64,000 nucleotides of DNA from DASQMT01 sp963827335 (GTDB lineage Bacteria; Actinomycetota; Thermoleophilia; Solirubrobacterales; Solirubrobacteraceae). The translations under genes were made by a program, and so were the position numbers. The stretch is from NCBI GenBank assembly GCA_963827335.1, contig CAWHAP010000015.1, positions 124,001 through 188,000 on the forward strand, written 5' to 3'. Of the stretch, positions 24,678 through 33,653 are shown piece after piece (position 1 is the first letter of the stretch; each line of letters opens with the position of its first letter). The notes beneath the pieces are model-generated. The model was not told the DNA's origin. It saw only the letters and a list, made by a program, of their open reading frames with translations, and searched no databases.

Positions 24678-26258
24678 ATGCACGAGGCGCATACCGAGAT
24701 CATCCTGGCCGGGCTCCTGCTCGCCGTGGCCGGCCTGGTCACGCTCGCGCGCGTGATGAACGTGCCGTACCCGATCTTCCTCGTGCTCGGCGGCCTGGCG
24801 ATCGGCGCGATCCCGGGGCTGCCGGAGATCACGCTCGACCCCGACCTCGTCCTGCTGATCTTCCTGCCGCCGCTGCTCTACGGCGCGGCGTTCTTCACGT
24901 CCCTGCGCGACCTGCGCCGCAACGCCGCGCCGATCTCCGCGCTCTCGATCGGGCTCGTGCTCGCGACCTGCCTCGCCGTGGCGGTCTGCGTCCACGCGGT
25001 CGTGCCGGGCCTGTCGTGGGAGGCGGCGTTCGTGCTGGGGGCGATCGTGTCCCCGACCGATCCGGTCGCGGCGACCGCGATCGCCGGGCGGCTCGGCGTG
25101 CCGCGGCGCGTGGTCACCGTCGTCGAGGGCGAGTCGCTGATCAACGACGCGACGGCGATCACCGCGTACCGCGTCGCGCTCGCGGCGATCACGGCCGGGT
25201 CGTTCAGCCTGGTGGACGCGGGCGGCGAGTTCCTCAAGGGCGCCGCGGGCGGCGTGGTGATCGGGCTCGCGGTCGGCTGGGTGATCGCGCAGGTGCGCTC
25301 CCGTCTCGACGATCCGCCGGTCGAGCTCACGATCTCGCTGTTCACCGGCTACGCGGCGTACCTGCCGGCGGAGGAGCTGCAGCTCTCGGGCGTGATCGCG
25401 GCCGTCACCGTCGGCCTCTACATGAGCTCGCAGACGCGGCGCCTCACGAACGCGCAGGTGCGGATGCAGAGCGTGCCCGTGTGGACGATCCTGACGTTCC
25501 TGCTCAACTCGTTCCTGTTCGTGCTGATCGGGCTCCAGCTGCCGCTGCTGCTCGACGAGCTGCGCGCGGCGGACTACGACGTGTCGACCGTGGTGGGGTA
25601 CGGCGCGCTGGCGAGCCTGGTGGTGATCGCCGTGCGCATCGTGTGGGTGGTCACGTTCGTGCAGGTCTTCCCGCTGCGGGGCGGCCGGCCGCCGGGCCGC
25701 GACACGGCGCTGATCGCGTGGATGGGCATGCGCGGCGCCGTGTCGCTCGCCGCCGCGCTGGCGATCCCGCTGCAGACCGACGCGGGCGAGCCGATCCGCG
25801 AGCGCCCGCTGATCCTGTTCATCACGTTCTGCGTGATCCTCGCGACGCTCGTGCTCCAGGGCCTCACCCTCCCGCTGGTGATCCGCCGGCTCGGCGTCGA
25901 GCCCGACGACGGCGAGGAGATCGAGGAGAACAAGGCGCGCAAGCTCGCCGCCCGCGCGGCGCTCGACCGGCTCGACGCGCTGGCCGAGGAGGAATGGGCG
26001 CGCGAGCAGACGATCGAGCGGATGCGCGGCATGTACCGCTACCGCTACGACCGCTTCGCCGCGCGCTTCGACCAGGAGGCCGACGGGGACGCGATCGAGG
26101 CGCGCACCTCGGACTACCTGCGGCTCGTCGCGGGCGTGATCGAGGCGCAGCGCGACGTGCTCGAGCAGCTGCGGCGCGACGGCACGATCTCCGACGACGT
26201 CATGCGCCGGGTCGAGCACGAGCTCGACCTCGAGGAGGGGCGCTTCCTGGGCGCGTAG
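24678..26258 (+). CDS. Na+/H+ antiporter, CPA1 family
   Basis: A 526-residue membrane protein with about 12 helices in the first 415 residues. CPA1 signatures are VLGAIVSPTDPVAATAIAGRLGVPRR and VVEGESLINDATAITAYRVAL, the latter containing the conserved ion-site Asp, and WMGMRGAVSLAAALAIP near 360. The last 110 residues are cytoplasmic, charged and helical (ARAALDRLDALAEEEWAREQTIERMRG...), the usual regulatory tail. The family expels Na+ (or K+) in exchange for protons. Start ATG 24678 lacks a strong ribosome site. Confidence 0.93.
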   Translation: MHEAHTEIILAGLLLAVAGLVTLARVMNVPYPIFLVLGGLAIGAIPGLPEITLDPDLVLLIFLPPLLYGAAFFTSLRDLRRNAAPISALSIGLVLATCLAVAVCVHAVVPGLSWEAAFVLGAIVSPTDPVAATAIAGRLGVPRRVVTVVEGESLINDATAITAYRVALAAITAGSFSLVDAGGEFLKGAAGGVVIGLAVGWVIAQVRSRLDDPPVELTISLFTGYAAYLPAEELQLSGVIAAVTVGLYMSSQTRRLTNAQVRMQSVPVWTILTFLLNSFLFVLIGLQLPLLLDELRAADYDVSTVVGYGALASLVVIAVRIVWVVTFVQVFPLRGGRPPGRDTALIAWMGMRGAVSLAAALAIPLQTDAGEPIRERPLILFITFCVILATLVLQGLTLPLVIRRLGVEPDDGEEIEENKARKLAARAALDRLDALAEEEWAREQTIERMRGMYRYRYDRFAARFDQEADGDAIEARTSDYLRLVAGVIEAQRDVLEQLRRDGTISDDVMRRVEHELDLEEGRFLGA

Positions 26259-26259
26259 G

Positions 26260-26272
26260 CCGCCGGGGGCGG
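26260..26272. terminator. Short GC stem-loop between convergent genes
   Basis: CCGCC (26260-26264), loop GGG, GGCGG (26268-26272). It follows the antiporter stop and precedes the stop of the minus-strand gene. The stem is only 5 bp and there is no T-tract, so this is a weak candidate. Confidence 0.3.
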
Positions 26273-26273
26273 T

Positions 26274-27044
26274 CTAGAGGCCCGGCGGGTGGCGGGCGAC
26301 GAAGCCCGCGCTGGAGCGCATCTCGTTCTGCCAGCGCGACCCGGTCTCGCGCGCGCCGGACGTGTCGAAGCGGATGCCCGCGACGACCATCCAGACGTGG
26401 CCCTCGTGCGCGTAGATCGTGACCCACTTGCCCGGGCCGGGCTCGCCCCAGGACATCAGCGGGCCCGACGCGAGCGGCGAATCCAGGTAGCCGGCGGACG
26501 CGAGCACGAAGGAGACCGAGCCCGAGCAGTCATAGCCCGTGTCGACCCACTTGCCGTGGCCGCCGCCCCACAGGTACGGGGTGCGGGCGATCACGTTGCC
26601 GGCCTCGATCATCTGGCGCACCGCCTCGGGGGCCTCCAGCGGCGGCAGCGCGATGCCGTTGCCGAGCGCGGTGGCGCGATGGATGCCGTCGCCGGTCGTC
26701 TCGGGGCGGTCGAGGTCGACGCCGCGCGAGGTCGAGGCGGCCTTGTCGGGCTTGGGGGCGTCGAGCGGCGGGGCCTGCTCCTCGGGAGCCTGCTCCACGG
26801 CCGCGCCGGCCGCGCCGGCCGCGCCGGACGCGCCGGACGCGCCCGCGACGGGCTCGACGACCTTGGCCTCGTGGTCGGTCGGCAGCGGCGGGAGCTCGGT
26901 CTGCGCGCGCTCGGCGTAGGCGGCCGTGCGGGCGGGCGCCTTGGCCGCCGGCGTCGCGTCGTCGCCGGATGCGGACAGCGTCACGACGCCGCCGGCGCCG
27001 AGCGCGCAGGCGAGCACCGCCCCGATGATCGCCGGCCGCCGCAT
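26274..27044 (-). CDS. Secreted NlpC/P60-like cysteine hydrolase
   Basis: A 256-residue protein with an N-terminal signal anchor (AIIGAVLACALGAGGVVTL), an acidic, low-complexity stalk with a collagen-like GASGASGAAGAAGAA stretch near 68-82, and a C-terminal domain of NlpC/P60 type. That domain has TPYLWGGGHGKW, the catalytic Cys173 in YDCSGSVSFVL and the catalytic His216 in HVWMVVAGIRFD. The order C...H and the YxWGGG block are diagnostic. Likely a peptidoglycan hydrolase outside the cell. It lies 2 bases after the next gene on the same strand, so the two form an operon of wall-acting enzymes. Confidence 0.85.
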   Translation of the reverse strand: MRRPAIIGAVLACALGAGGVVTLSASGDDATPAAKAPARTAAYAERAQTELPPLPTDHEAKVVEPVAGASGASGAAGAAGAAVEQAPEEQAPPLDAPKPDKAASTSRGVDLDRPETTGDGIHRATALGNGIALPPLEAPEAVRQMIEAGNVIARTPYLWGGGHGKWVDTGYDCSGSVSFVLASAGYLDSPLASGPLMSWGEPGPGKWVTIYAHEGHVWMVVAGIRFDTSGARETGSRWQNEMRSSAGFVARHPPGL

Positions 27045-27045
27045 C

Positions 27046-27639
27046 TCAGCCAGTATGGCGACGCCAGAAGGACGTCTTCGCCCGCGCCCCCGCGAGCGTC
27101 ATGCCGATGTGGACGTGGTCGCGGTGCGCGACGGTCGTGTTCACGTGCCTGCGGAGCCTGCCGCGCTTGCCGTAGCACGGGCGGTACGCGATGAAGTCGC
27201 CCATGCCCGCGCCCCAGTACTCGCAGTCCCAGATCAGCTCCTCGACGCCCATGCGGCGCGCGAGCGCGTGCTCGTTGCCGGCCGAGTCGGTGGCCAGGAG
27301 CAGGTCGACCAGCTTGCGGGCCTCCTTGCGGTCCGCGGAGGACGACGCGTCGAGATGCCAGTCGATGGCGCGGTTCTCGGCGTGCAGCGACGCCTCGCGC
27401 TTGCCCCACTTCTCGCAGCGGTACGAGCCCCAGAACACGCCGCGGACGTTGTCCTCCAGCCAGGCCTGCAGCTTCAGCACGCCGGGCCGCGGCTTCGGCG
27501 AGCAGTGGGTCGCCTTGTCGTAGACGGAGGCCTCGATCGGAAGGTGCGCGAGGTCGTCCGCCGGGTTGTCGCGGGTCAGCGCGGAGGCCGAGCCGGCCAG
27601 CAGGCCGCAGAGGAGCAGGGAGAGCAGGAGGGGGCGCAC
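27046..27639 (-). CDS. Secreted LAS-type peptidase-like protein (M15 / ARB-07466-like)
   Basis: A 197-residue protein with a signal peptide (LLLSLLLCGLLAGSASA). The mature part has metal-site blocks of LAS peptidases: SLHAENRAIDWHLD (His and Asp) and HRDHVHIGM (His-x-His), together with conserved disulfide-type cysteines. The arrangement is that of ARB-07466-like cell-wall D,D-peptidases. The GTG start is preceded in frame by TAG then GAG, so the only purine-rich site directly touches the start codon; a downstream non-standard start cannot be excluded. The gene is followed after 1 base by the NlpC-like gene. Confidence 0.75.
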   Translation of the reverse strand: MRPLLLSLLLCGLLAGSASALTRDNPADDLAHLPIEASVYDKATHCSPKPRPGVLKLQAWLEDNVRGVFWGSYRCEKWGKREASLHAENRAIDWHLDASSSADRKEARKLVDLLLATDSAGNEHALARRMGVEELIWDCEYWGAGMGDFIAYRPCYGKRGRLRRHVNTTVAHRDHVHIGMTLAGARAKTSFWRRHTG

Positions 27640-27683
27640 CTCCTAGCCCATCGGCGCCGCACGGGATCCCTTGAGCCGGCGGG

Positions 27684-28781
27684 TTACGACGCGACGCCCG
27701 CGGGCGCGACGGCGGCGATCGCCTGGCGCATGTCCTCCACGAGGTCGGCGGCGGCCTCGATCCCGCAGCTCAGCCGCACCAGGTCGGCCGGGACGGCGGC
27801 CGACGAGCCCTCAACGGACTGGTGCGTCATCGCCTGCGGGACCTCGATCAGCGACTCCACCCCGCCGAGCGACTCGGCCAGCGCGAACAGCCGCGTCCGC
27901 GCCACGATCTCCACCGCGGCGCGGTGGCGGAACGAGACCATGCCGGAGAAGCCGGGCCAGCGGACGTCGGACACGCCCGGCAGCTCGCGCAGGAACGCGC
28001 TGACGGCCATCGCGTTCTCCGCGTGGGCGGCCATGCGCAGGTGCAGCGTGCGCAGCCCGCGGTGGACGAGGAAGCAGTCCAGCGGGCCGGGGACCGCGCC
28101 GATCGAGAGCTGCGTGAAGCGGACCGCCTCGTGCAGGGCGGGGTCCGCGACGACGACCGCGCCCCCGACCGCGTCGGAGTGCCCGCCGAGGTACTTCGTC
28201 GTCGAGTGCACCACGGCGCCGGCGCCGAGCTCGAGCGGCCGCTGGTTGACCGGCGTGCCGAACGTGTTGTCGACGGCCACGAGCACGTCGCCGCCGACGG
28301 CGTCGAGCACGGCCACGAGGTCGACCACCTTCAGCGTCGGGTTCGTCGGGGTCTCGACCCAGATCAGCTTCGTCTCCGGCCGCAGCGCGGCGCGGACGGC
28401 GGCGAGGTCGGTCTGGTCGACCATGTCGTAGGCGACGCCGAAGCGGGCGAGGATCTTGTCCACGAGCCGGTAGGTGCCGCCGTAGAGGTCGTCGGGGATG
28501 ATCACGTGGTCGCCCGCGGAGCAGACGGCGGTCAGCAGCGCGTGCGTGGCCGCCATGCCGGAGGCGAACGCGGTGGCGTGGCCGCCCTCGAGCTCCCCGA
28601 GGGCGTTCTCCAGCGCGCGCCGCGTGGGGTTCGCCGCGCGCGAGTAGTCGTAGTCCTCGACGAACTGGCCCGGCGCGGGCTGCACGTACGTCGAGCTCTG
28701 GTGGATGGCCGGCACGACCGACCCGTAGCTCGGGTCGGGCTCCAGGCCGGCGTGGACCGCGCGCGTCGCGAACTCCGTCAT
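27684..28781 (-). CDS. Cystathionine gamma-synthase/lyase-family PLP enzyme
   Basis: A 365-residue Cys/Met-metabolism PLP enzyme. Blocks are TRAVHAGLEPDPSYGSVVPAIHQSSTYV, YDYSRAANPTRRALE, FASGMAATHALL, PDDLYGGTYRL, VETPTNPTLKVVD, VDNTFGTPVNQRPLELGA and the PLP-lysine motif VVHSTTKYLGGHSD. Sequence alone does not separate synthase from lyase. Its ATGA coupling to cystathionine beta-synthase favours the gamma-lyase role, completing reverse transsulfuration from homocysteine to cysteine, which is inference. Confidence 0.9.
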   Translation of the reverse strand: MTEFATRAVHAGLEPDPSYGSVVPAIHQSSTYVQPAPGQFVEDYDYSRAANPTRRALENALGELEGGHATAFASGMAATHALLTAVCSAGDHVIIPDDLYGGTYRLVDKILARFGVAYDMVDQTDLAAVRAALRPETKLIWVETPTNPTLKVVDLVAVLDAVGGDVLVAVDNTFGTPVNQRPLELGAGAVVHSTTKYLGGHSDAVGGAVVVADPALHEAVRFTQLSIGAVPGPLDCFLVHRGLRTLHLRMAAHAENAMAVSAFLRELPGVSDVRWPGFSGMVSFRHRAAVEIVARTRLFALAESLGGVESLIEVPQAMTHQSVEGSSAAVPADLVRLSCGIEAAADLVEDMRQAIAAVAPAGVAS

Positions 28782-30172
28782 GAGACGAGGGCCTCCAGCA
28801 GGTCGGCGCGCGTGACGATGCCGGTCGGCCGGCCGTGCTCGGTGACGAGCAGCGCCTGGCGGTCGCCGCTGAGCAGCTCGACGGCCTCGCGCACCGGGTC
28901 GACGGCCGCGACGGCGGGGAACGGCGGCTCCATCACGTCGACGATCGGCGTGCCCATGATCCCGGGGTTGTCGGCCGCGTGCTTGAGCAGCCCGCGCTCG
29001 CCGATCGAGCCGACCACCGTCGTGGGGTCCGAGTGCGAGACCACCGGGAGCTGCGACACGCGGTGCTCGTGCAGCAGCGCGATCGCGTCCTTGACCTTCT
29101 GCTGGGTCTCGACCACGACGAGCGGCGGGATCTCGCCGGCGGCCTGCTTGGCGTGCAGCACGTCGCCCACGCTGCGGTCGCTCGTCCGCTCGAGCATGCC
29201 GTGCGACGCCATCCACGTGTCGTTGAAGATCTTCGAGAGGTAGGCGCGGCCGCCGTCGGGCAGGATCACCGCCACGAGCGCCGCCGGGTCCTCGAGCTCG
29301 CCCGCCACCTCCAGCGCGGCGTGCACCGCCAGCCCGCAGGAGCCGCCGAGCAGCATGCCCTCGGTCTCCGCGAGCCGCCGCGTGGTGAGGAACGAGTCGC
29401 GGTCGGAGACGCGCACGTAGCGGTCGACGACCGACGGGTCGTACGTCGTGGGCCAGAAGTCCTCGCCCACGCCCTCGACGAGGTAGGGATGCACCTCGTC
29501 GCCCGAGTAGATCGACCCGACCGGGTCGGCGCCGACGACGACGAGGTCGGGGTTCTGCTCGCGCAGGTAGCGCGCCATGCCCGTGATCGTGCCGCCCGTG
29601 CCCACGCCCGCGACGAGATGCGTGAGCCGGCCGCCCGTCTGGCGCCAGAGCTCGGGCCCGGTCGTCTCGTAGTGCGTCTGCGGGTTCGCCGGGTTGCGGT
29701 ACTGGTTGGGCTGGAACGCGCCGGGGATCTCCTCGGTGAGGCGGTCGGCGACCCGGTAGTACGACTGCGGCGACTCGGGCGCCACGTCGGTGGGCGCGAT
29801 GACCACCTCGGCGCCGTACGCGCGCAGCAGGTCGATCTTCTCGCGCGACATCTTGTCCGGCATCACCGCGATCACGCGGTAGCCCTTGAGCCGCGCGGCG
29901 ATGGCCAGGCCCGTCCCGGTGTTGCCCGACGTCGGCTCGATGATCGTGCCGCCCGCGCGCAGGCTCCCGTCGCGCTCCGCCGCCTCGATCAGCCGCAGCG
30001 CGACGCGGTCCTTGATCGATCCGCCCGGGTTGAACAGCTCCATCTTCGCGACGAGCTGGCACGTGAGCCCGGCGCCGATCCGGCTGAGCCGCACCAGCGG
30101 CGTGTCGCCGATCGTGTCGAGGATCGAGTCCCTGATGTCGGCCTGGCGGTCCGTGACGGGCATGGCGCACAT
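28778..30172 (-). CDS. cbs: Cystathionine beta-synthase with C-terminal CBS domains
   Basis: A 464-residue fold-type II PLP enzyme. The PLP lysine is in ELFNPGGSIKDRVA; the Asn-loop is EPTSGNTGTGLAIAA and the phosphate loop GVGTGGTITG. Residues from about 330 on form a pair of CBS domains (VGDVLHAKQ..., HRVSQLPVVSHSD, VDVMEPPFPAVAAVDPVREAVELL), the usual allosteric module; the heme domain of animal enzymes is absent. It condenses serine with homocysteine. The ATG at 30172 is chosen because TAGACT lies 7 bases upstream, a leaderless-type arrangement; ATG at 30163 is possible. Confidence 0.93.
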   Translation of the reverse strand: MCAMPVTDRQADIRDSILDTIGDTPLVRLSRIGAGLTCQLVAKMELFNPGGSIKDRVALRLIEAAERDGSLRAGGTIIEPTSGNTGTGLAIAARLKGYRVIAVMPDKMSREKIDLLRAYGAEVVIAPTDVAPESPQSYYRVADRLTEEIPGAFQPNQYRNPANPQTHYETTGPELWRQTGGRLTHLVAGVGTGGTITGMARYLREQNPDLVVVGADPVGSIYSGDEVHPYLVEGVGEDFWPTTYDPSVVDRYVRVSDRDSFLTTRRLAETEGMLLGGSCGLAVHAALEVAGELEDPAALVAVILPDGGRAYLSKIFNDTWMASHGMLERTSDRSVGDVLHAKQAAGEIPPLVVVETQQKVKDAIALLHEHRVSQLPVVSHSDPTTVVGSIGERGLLKHAADNPGIMGTPIVDVMEPPFPAVAAVDPVREAVELLSGDRQALLVTEHGRPTGIVTRADLLEALVS

Positions 30173-30198
30173 GGGGTTGAGTCTACGGCGACGCAACT

Positions 30199-30215
30199 TC
30201 GCCCCCCGGGGGCGA
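30199..30215. promoter_or_regulatory. Perfect palindrome in the cbs / secreted-protein divergent region
   Basis: TCGCCCCC (30199-30206), one base, then GGGGGCGA (30208-30215): an 8-bp-arm inverted repeat. It is centred 35 bases from the cbs start and 37 bases from the secreted-protein start. It may be an operator or simply a GC-rich chance palindrome. Confidence 0.35.
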
Positions 30216-30243
30216 GATTCGTCCGGGCGCGCCTCTCCGGGAC

Positions 30244-32871
30244 ATGCGCCTGCTCCTCCTCGCCACCGTCGCCCTCATCCTCCTCCTGCCTGCGCGCGCC
30301 TCCGCGGGCGGGTATGCCGTGACCGCCTGCTCCGGGCCGGAGAACGGGAGCTGGACCGAGTGGGAGCCCTCGCCGTTCGCGACGGCGTACGTCGCCTGCC
30401 CGGGCGGCCGGATCGACGTGGCGCGGCCAGGCTCCGGCGAGGGGATGGTCGTGCGCAACGTCGCCGGGCCCGGCCATGCGCCCGCCGGCACGACGGCCGC
30501 GCTGGTCTTCGACGCGCCCCCCGGCACGACCATCGCCGGGATCGACTTCGACGCCGACCTCGTCACGAACCCCGGCTGGAGCGCCGGCGTCTACGACGCG
30601 ACGCGGCGCGCGTGGCTGTGGTGCGGCGCGCACTGCGCGACGACCGTCGGCCAGTGGGTCCACCAGGAGCTCCGCGGCCTCGCGAGCCGGCGGATCGAGG
30701 CGCGCCTGCGCTGCGACGCGGCACGCTGCCGCCGCGACGTGCGGCGGCGCGGCTTCATCGCGCTGCGCGACGTGCGCGTGCTGCTCGACGATCCGGAGCC
30801 GCCGCGCCTCGGCGCAGCCCGCGGCGGGCTCGCGCACGCGGGCGCCGCCTGGCTGCGCGGGCTCCAGGACCTCGCGTTCGACGCCGCCGACGCGAGCGGC
30901 ATCCGGCGCGTCCGGGTCGAGCTCGACGGCGCGCCGATCCTCGACGACGCCCGCCCGTGCGACTTCACGCGGCCGGTGCCGTGCGCCGGCGCGGCCACGG
31001 CCACGCGCTTCGACACCCGGACGTGGGCCGACGGCGAGCACCGCCTCCGGCTCGGCGCGGAGGACGCGGGCGGGAGCTGGAGCTGGGCCGAGCGCCGGGT
31101 GCGCGTGGACAACGCCGCGCCGCCCGAGCCGGCCCCGGCGCTCGACGGCGGCGCCGCGTGGCGGCCGGAGCGGACGCGCACGCTGCGCATCCCGCTCCCG
31201 CCCGGCCAGGCGGCGCCGGTCGTCCGGGCGCGGCTGCGGATCTGCCGCGCGGGCGGGCGCTGCAGCGACGCGCGCGCGGCGCTGCTGGGGGCGAGCGCGC
31301 GGCTCACCGTGCCCGACGGGCCAGGCACGTACGCCGTCCGCGTGGCGCTCGAGGACGCCGCCGGCAACGTCGGGGCGGCGGCGCCGCCGCTGACCCTGCG
31401 CTTCGACGACCGGCCACCGGGCGCGCCCGACGTGTCGGCCGCCGACGCGTGGCGCAACGACGCCGCGCTCCCGCTGGCGGCGGAGGGCGAGCCGCCCGTG
31501 TCGGGCGTCGCGGGCTTCCGCGTGCGGATCGGCGGCCGCGTGGCGGTCGTGCCCGCGAGCCTGCCGCTCGGCGAGCTCCCCGAGGGCGGCACGCCGGTCG
31601 AGGTCCGCGCCGTCTCCGGCGCGGGCCTCGAGTCGACCGCGGTGCGGACCGTGCTGCGGCTCGACCGGACGGCGCCGTCCGTCGCGGCAACGGGCGCGCC
31701 CGCCGCGGGCACCTGGTCGCGCCAGCCGGTGCGGGTCGGGCTGCGCGGCCGCGACCAGGCCGGGCTCGCCGGCGTGCGCTCGCTGGGCTGGCGGATCGAC
31801 GGCGGCGCGGAGGCGGTGGCCGCCGGCGACGAGGCCGCGATCGAGCTCGGCGCCGACGGGCGCCACCGGATCGCGTACCGCGCGACCGACGCGGCCGGGA
31901 ACCGGTCGGCGCCGCAGACGCTGTCGGTGGACGTCGACCGGACGCCGCCGGAGACCGTGGCCTTCGAGGCGCCGGACCCGGCCGACCCGCGCGCGGTCCG
32001 CGTCGCGGTGGCCGACGCGACCTCCGGCGTGGCGGGCGGCCGCATCGAGCTGCGCCGCGTCACCGCCTCGCCGGCCTGGCGGCGGCTCGCGACGACCCTG
32101 GCGGGGAGCCGGCTCACCGCGCTCGTCGACGACGCGGTGCTCGCGGCCGGCACGTACGAGCTGCGCGCCGTCGTCGCCGATGCCGCCGGGAACGAGACGG
32201 CCGGCACGCGCCGCATCGACGGCGCGCCCGCGACGCTGCGGCTCCCCCTCCGGCGGCGGACGCGGCTCGACGTGCGCCGCACCGGGCACCTCCTCCGCGC
32301 GCGGCTGACCGCGGGCGGCGTCGCGCTCGCCGACCGCGCGGTGACGCTGACCCAGCGGCTGCGCGGCCGCGACCGGCGGCGGCCCGTGTGCGGGCGGCGG
32401 ACGGTGATCGTCGCCGCCGCCGCGGCCTGCGCGCTGTCCACCGACGGGGCGGGGCGGCTCGACGTCCGACTGCCGGCGGGACCGTCGCGGACGCTGTCCG
32501 TCGCCTTCGCCGGCGACGCCCTTCTCCTCCCCGCCCGCGGCCGCGCGGTCGTCCGCACCCGGGCGCGCGCCCGCCTGCGGGTGACGCCCGGCGCCGTGCG
32601 CGCCGGTGGGACGGTGGTGTTCGCCGGCCGCCTGCTCGGCGGCCACGTCCCGCGCGGCGGCAAGCTCGTCGAGCTCCAGGCGCTGGTCGGCACGGGCTGG
32701 CGGACGTTCGCGACGGTCCGCACGGACCGCCGCGGACGCCTCCGGCACCCGTACCGCTTTGCGGCCACGAGCCGCGGCCGCACGTACCGCGTGCGCCTCC
32801 GCGTGCGGCGCGAGGCGGGCTATCCGTTCGAGGGCGGGCGGAGCCGCCCGGTGGCGATCCGCGTGCGGTGA
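30244..32871 (+). CDS. Large secreted protein with repeated Ig-like domains
   Basis: An 875-residue protein with a signal peptide (LLLLATVALILLLPARASA). The N-terminal 180 residues form a jelly-roll-like region with four paired cysteines. Then come several beta-sandwich repeats sharing the signature DRTAP/P...W...GRDQAGLAGVRS...W.IDGG (for example near 205, 405, 475, 555), each ending in DAAGN. The C-terminal 220 residues contain two more Ig-like modules (VTLTQRLRGRDRRRP, GGTVVFAGRLLGGHVPRGGKLVELQ). No catalytic motif is visible. Such proteins are common in Solirubrobacterales and may act in adhesion or envelope structure. It begins 71 bases from cbs, divergently. Confidence 0.8.
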   Translation: MRLLLLATVALILLLPARASAGGYAVTACSGPENGSWTEWEPSPFATAYVACPGGRIDVARPGSGEGMVVRNVAGPGHAPAGTTAALVFDAPPGTTIAGIDFDADLVTNPGWSAGVYDATRRAWLWCGAHCATTVGQWVHQELRGLASRRIEARLRCDAARCRRDVRRRGFIALRDVRVLLDDPEPPRLGAARGGLAHAGAAWLRGLQDLAFDAADASGIRRVRVELDGAPILDDARPCDFTRPVPCAGAATATRFDTRTWADGEHRLRLGAEDAGGSWSWAERRVRVDNAAPPEPAPALDGGAAWRPERTRTLRIPLPPGQAAPVVRARLRICRAGGRCSDARAALLGASARLTVPDGPGTYAVRVALEDAAGNVGAAAPPLTLRFDDRPPGAPDVSAADAWRNDAALPLAAEGEPPVSGVAGFRVRIGGRVAVVPASLPLGELPEGGTPVEVRAVSGAGLESTAVRTVLRLDRTAPSVAATGAPAAGTWSRQPVRVGLRGRDQAGLAGVRSLGWRIDGGAEAVAAGDEAAIELGADGRHRIAYRATDAAGNRSAPQTLSVDVDRTPPETVAFEAPDPADPRAVRVAVADATSGVAGGRIELRRVTASPAWRRLATTLAGSRLTALVDDAVLAAGTYELRAVVADAAGNETAGTRRIDGAPATLRLPLRRRTRLDVRRTGHLLRARLTAGGVALADRAVTLTQRLRGRDRRRPVCGRRTVIVAAAAACALSTDGAGRLDVRLPAGPSRTLSVAFAGDALLLPARGRAVVRTRARARLRVTPGAVRAGGTVVFAGRLLGGHVPRGGKLVELQALVGTGWRTFATVRTDRRGRLRHPYRFAATSRGRTYRVRLRVRREAGYPFEGGRSRPVAIRVR

Positions 32872-32901
32872 GCCGGCCCCGGTGCATCGAGCGGCCGCGA
32901 G

Positions 32902-32925
32902 CGGGCCGCCGGCACGTGCGGCCCG
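32902..32925. terminator. Stem-loop between the secreted Ig-like gene and the Clp-N gene
   Basis: CGGGCCG (32902-32908), 10-base loop, CGGCCCG (32919-32925); the right arm abuts the stop codon of the minus-strand gene at 32926. It lies between convergent genes. There is no T-tract. Confidence 0.45.
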
Positions 32926-33426
32926 TCAGGACCCGGCGGCCGCGCGCGCGGCCGCCGCGAGCGCCGTGCGCTCGACGCCGAGGACGGCCAGCGCGCGCGG
33001 CGCCGTCCCGTGCTCCAGCCCGGCCACCGCTGCCACCACGTGCGCGCCGAGCAGCGGGCCCGAGCCCGCGCGGGCGAGGTCCGACGCGGCCTGGAACGCG
33101 CTGCGCGCCGAGGCGTTGCTGCGATACGCCCCGCGCGCAGGACCCGGCGGGATCGCGGCGTCGAGCGCGTCGTCCGGCGGCGACTCGAAGCCGATCGACC
33201 GCAGCGCGTCGGCGTGCGACGCCGCGATCGCGTCGCGCAGCCCGTCGGGGTCCGCGCCCGCCGCCGCGAACGCGCGGCGCGCGCTCCCGTCCGGCAGCGC
33301 GAGCGCCGCGAGCAGCAGGTGCTCGGCGCCCGGCTGCGCCTCGCCGGCGCTGTGCGCCTCGGCCTCGGCGCCCTCAAGGAGCTGCTTGACGGTGCGCACG
33401 TCGCGCACGGGGTTGCGGAGCTTCAT
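32926..33426 (-). CDS. Clp N-terminal-domain protein (stand-alone)
   Basis: A 166-residue protein made of the double Clp-N repeat found at the start of ClpA/ClpB/ClpC, with no ATPase domain. The first repeat is VRTVKQLLEGAEAEAHSAGEAQPGAEHLLLAALAL and the second FQAASDLARAGSGPLLGAHVVAAVAGLEHGTAPRALAVLGV. A GGAGG lies 5 bases upstream of the ATG. The HTH gene lies 25 bases upstream on the same strand, so the two form an operon under the double palindrome at 33654. Stand-alone Clp-N proteins may act as adaptors or decoys for Clp substrates, which is inference. Confidence 0.85.
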   Translation of the reverse strand: MKLRNPVRDVRTVKQLLEGAEAEAHSAGEAQPGAEHLLLAALALPDGSARRAFAAAGADPDGLRDAIAASHADALRSIGFESPPDDALDAAIPPGPARGAYRSNASARSAFQAASDLARAGSGPLLGAHVVAAVAGLEHGTAPRALAVLGVERTALAAAARAAAGS

Positions 33427-33451
33427 CGGGACCTCCGGGTTCGCGATCGGG

Positions 33452-33649
33452 TCAGTCCCGCCGCTCGGCGAGACGCTTGTGGGCGGCCTGCGGCGTGACG
33501 CCGAGCGCCTCCGCCACCTGCGCCCAGGTCCACCCCTCGGCGAGCGCGCACCGCACCGCCGCGCGCTCGAGCCGGTCGGCGAGCCGGCGGAGCGCCACGA
33601 CCGAGGCGAGCGCGGCGGCGGGGTCCTCGGGCGCCGGGATGTGCCGCAT
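33452..33649 (-). CDS. Small helix-turn-helix regulator, probable autorepressor
   Basis: A 65-residue protein with a helical N-terminus (ALASVVALRRLADRLERAAVRCAL) and a C-terminal helix-turn-helix, GWTWAQVAEALGVTPQAAHKRLAE, residues 39-62. The ATG at 33649 is chosen because promoter elements (TTGACA, 17 bases, CATAGT) end 7 bases before it and there is no ribosome site, so the transcript should start at or next to the ATG. A longer version from the TTG at 33685 would run through the operators and is unlikely. It precedes the Clp-N gene and probably binds the two TCAAC-N4-GTTGA operators. Confidence 0.8.
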   Translation of the reverse strand: MRHIPAPEDPAAALASVVALRRLADRLERAAVRCALAEGWTWAQVAEALGVTPQAAHKRLAERRD

Positions 33650-33653
33650 GCCA

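Noticed and set aside
18527..26422. Very long open frames of about 500 to 1500 codons opposite or out of frame with known genes (for example 21959-26422 and 21798-24275)
   Set aside because: They run antiparallel or out of frame through recognised genes, are dominated by Arg/Ala/Gly/Pro, have no family motifs and are the expected shadow frames of GC-rich coding DNA.
30157..30243. SAM riboswitch before the transsulfuration genes
   Set aside because: Only about 70 bases separate cbs from the divergent gene and the cbs transcript seems leaderless; there is no room and no conserved riboswitch pattern.
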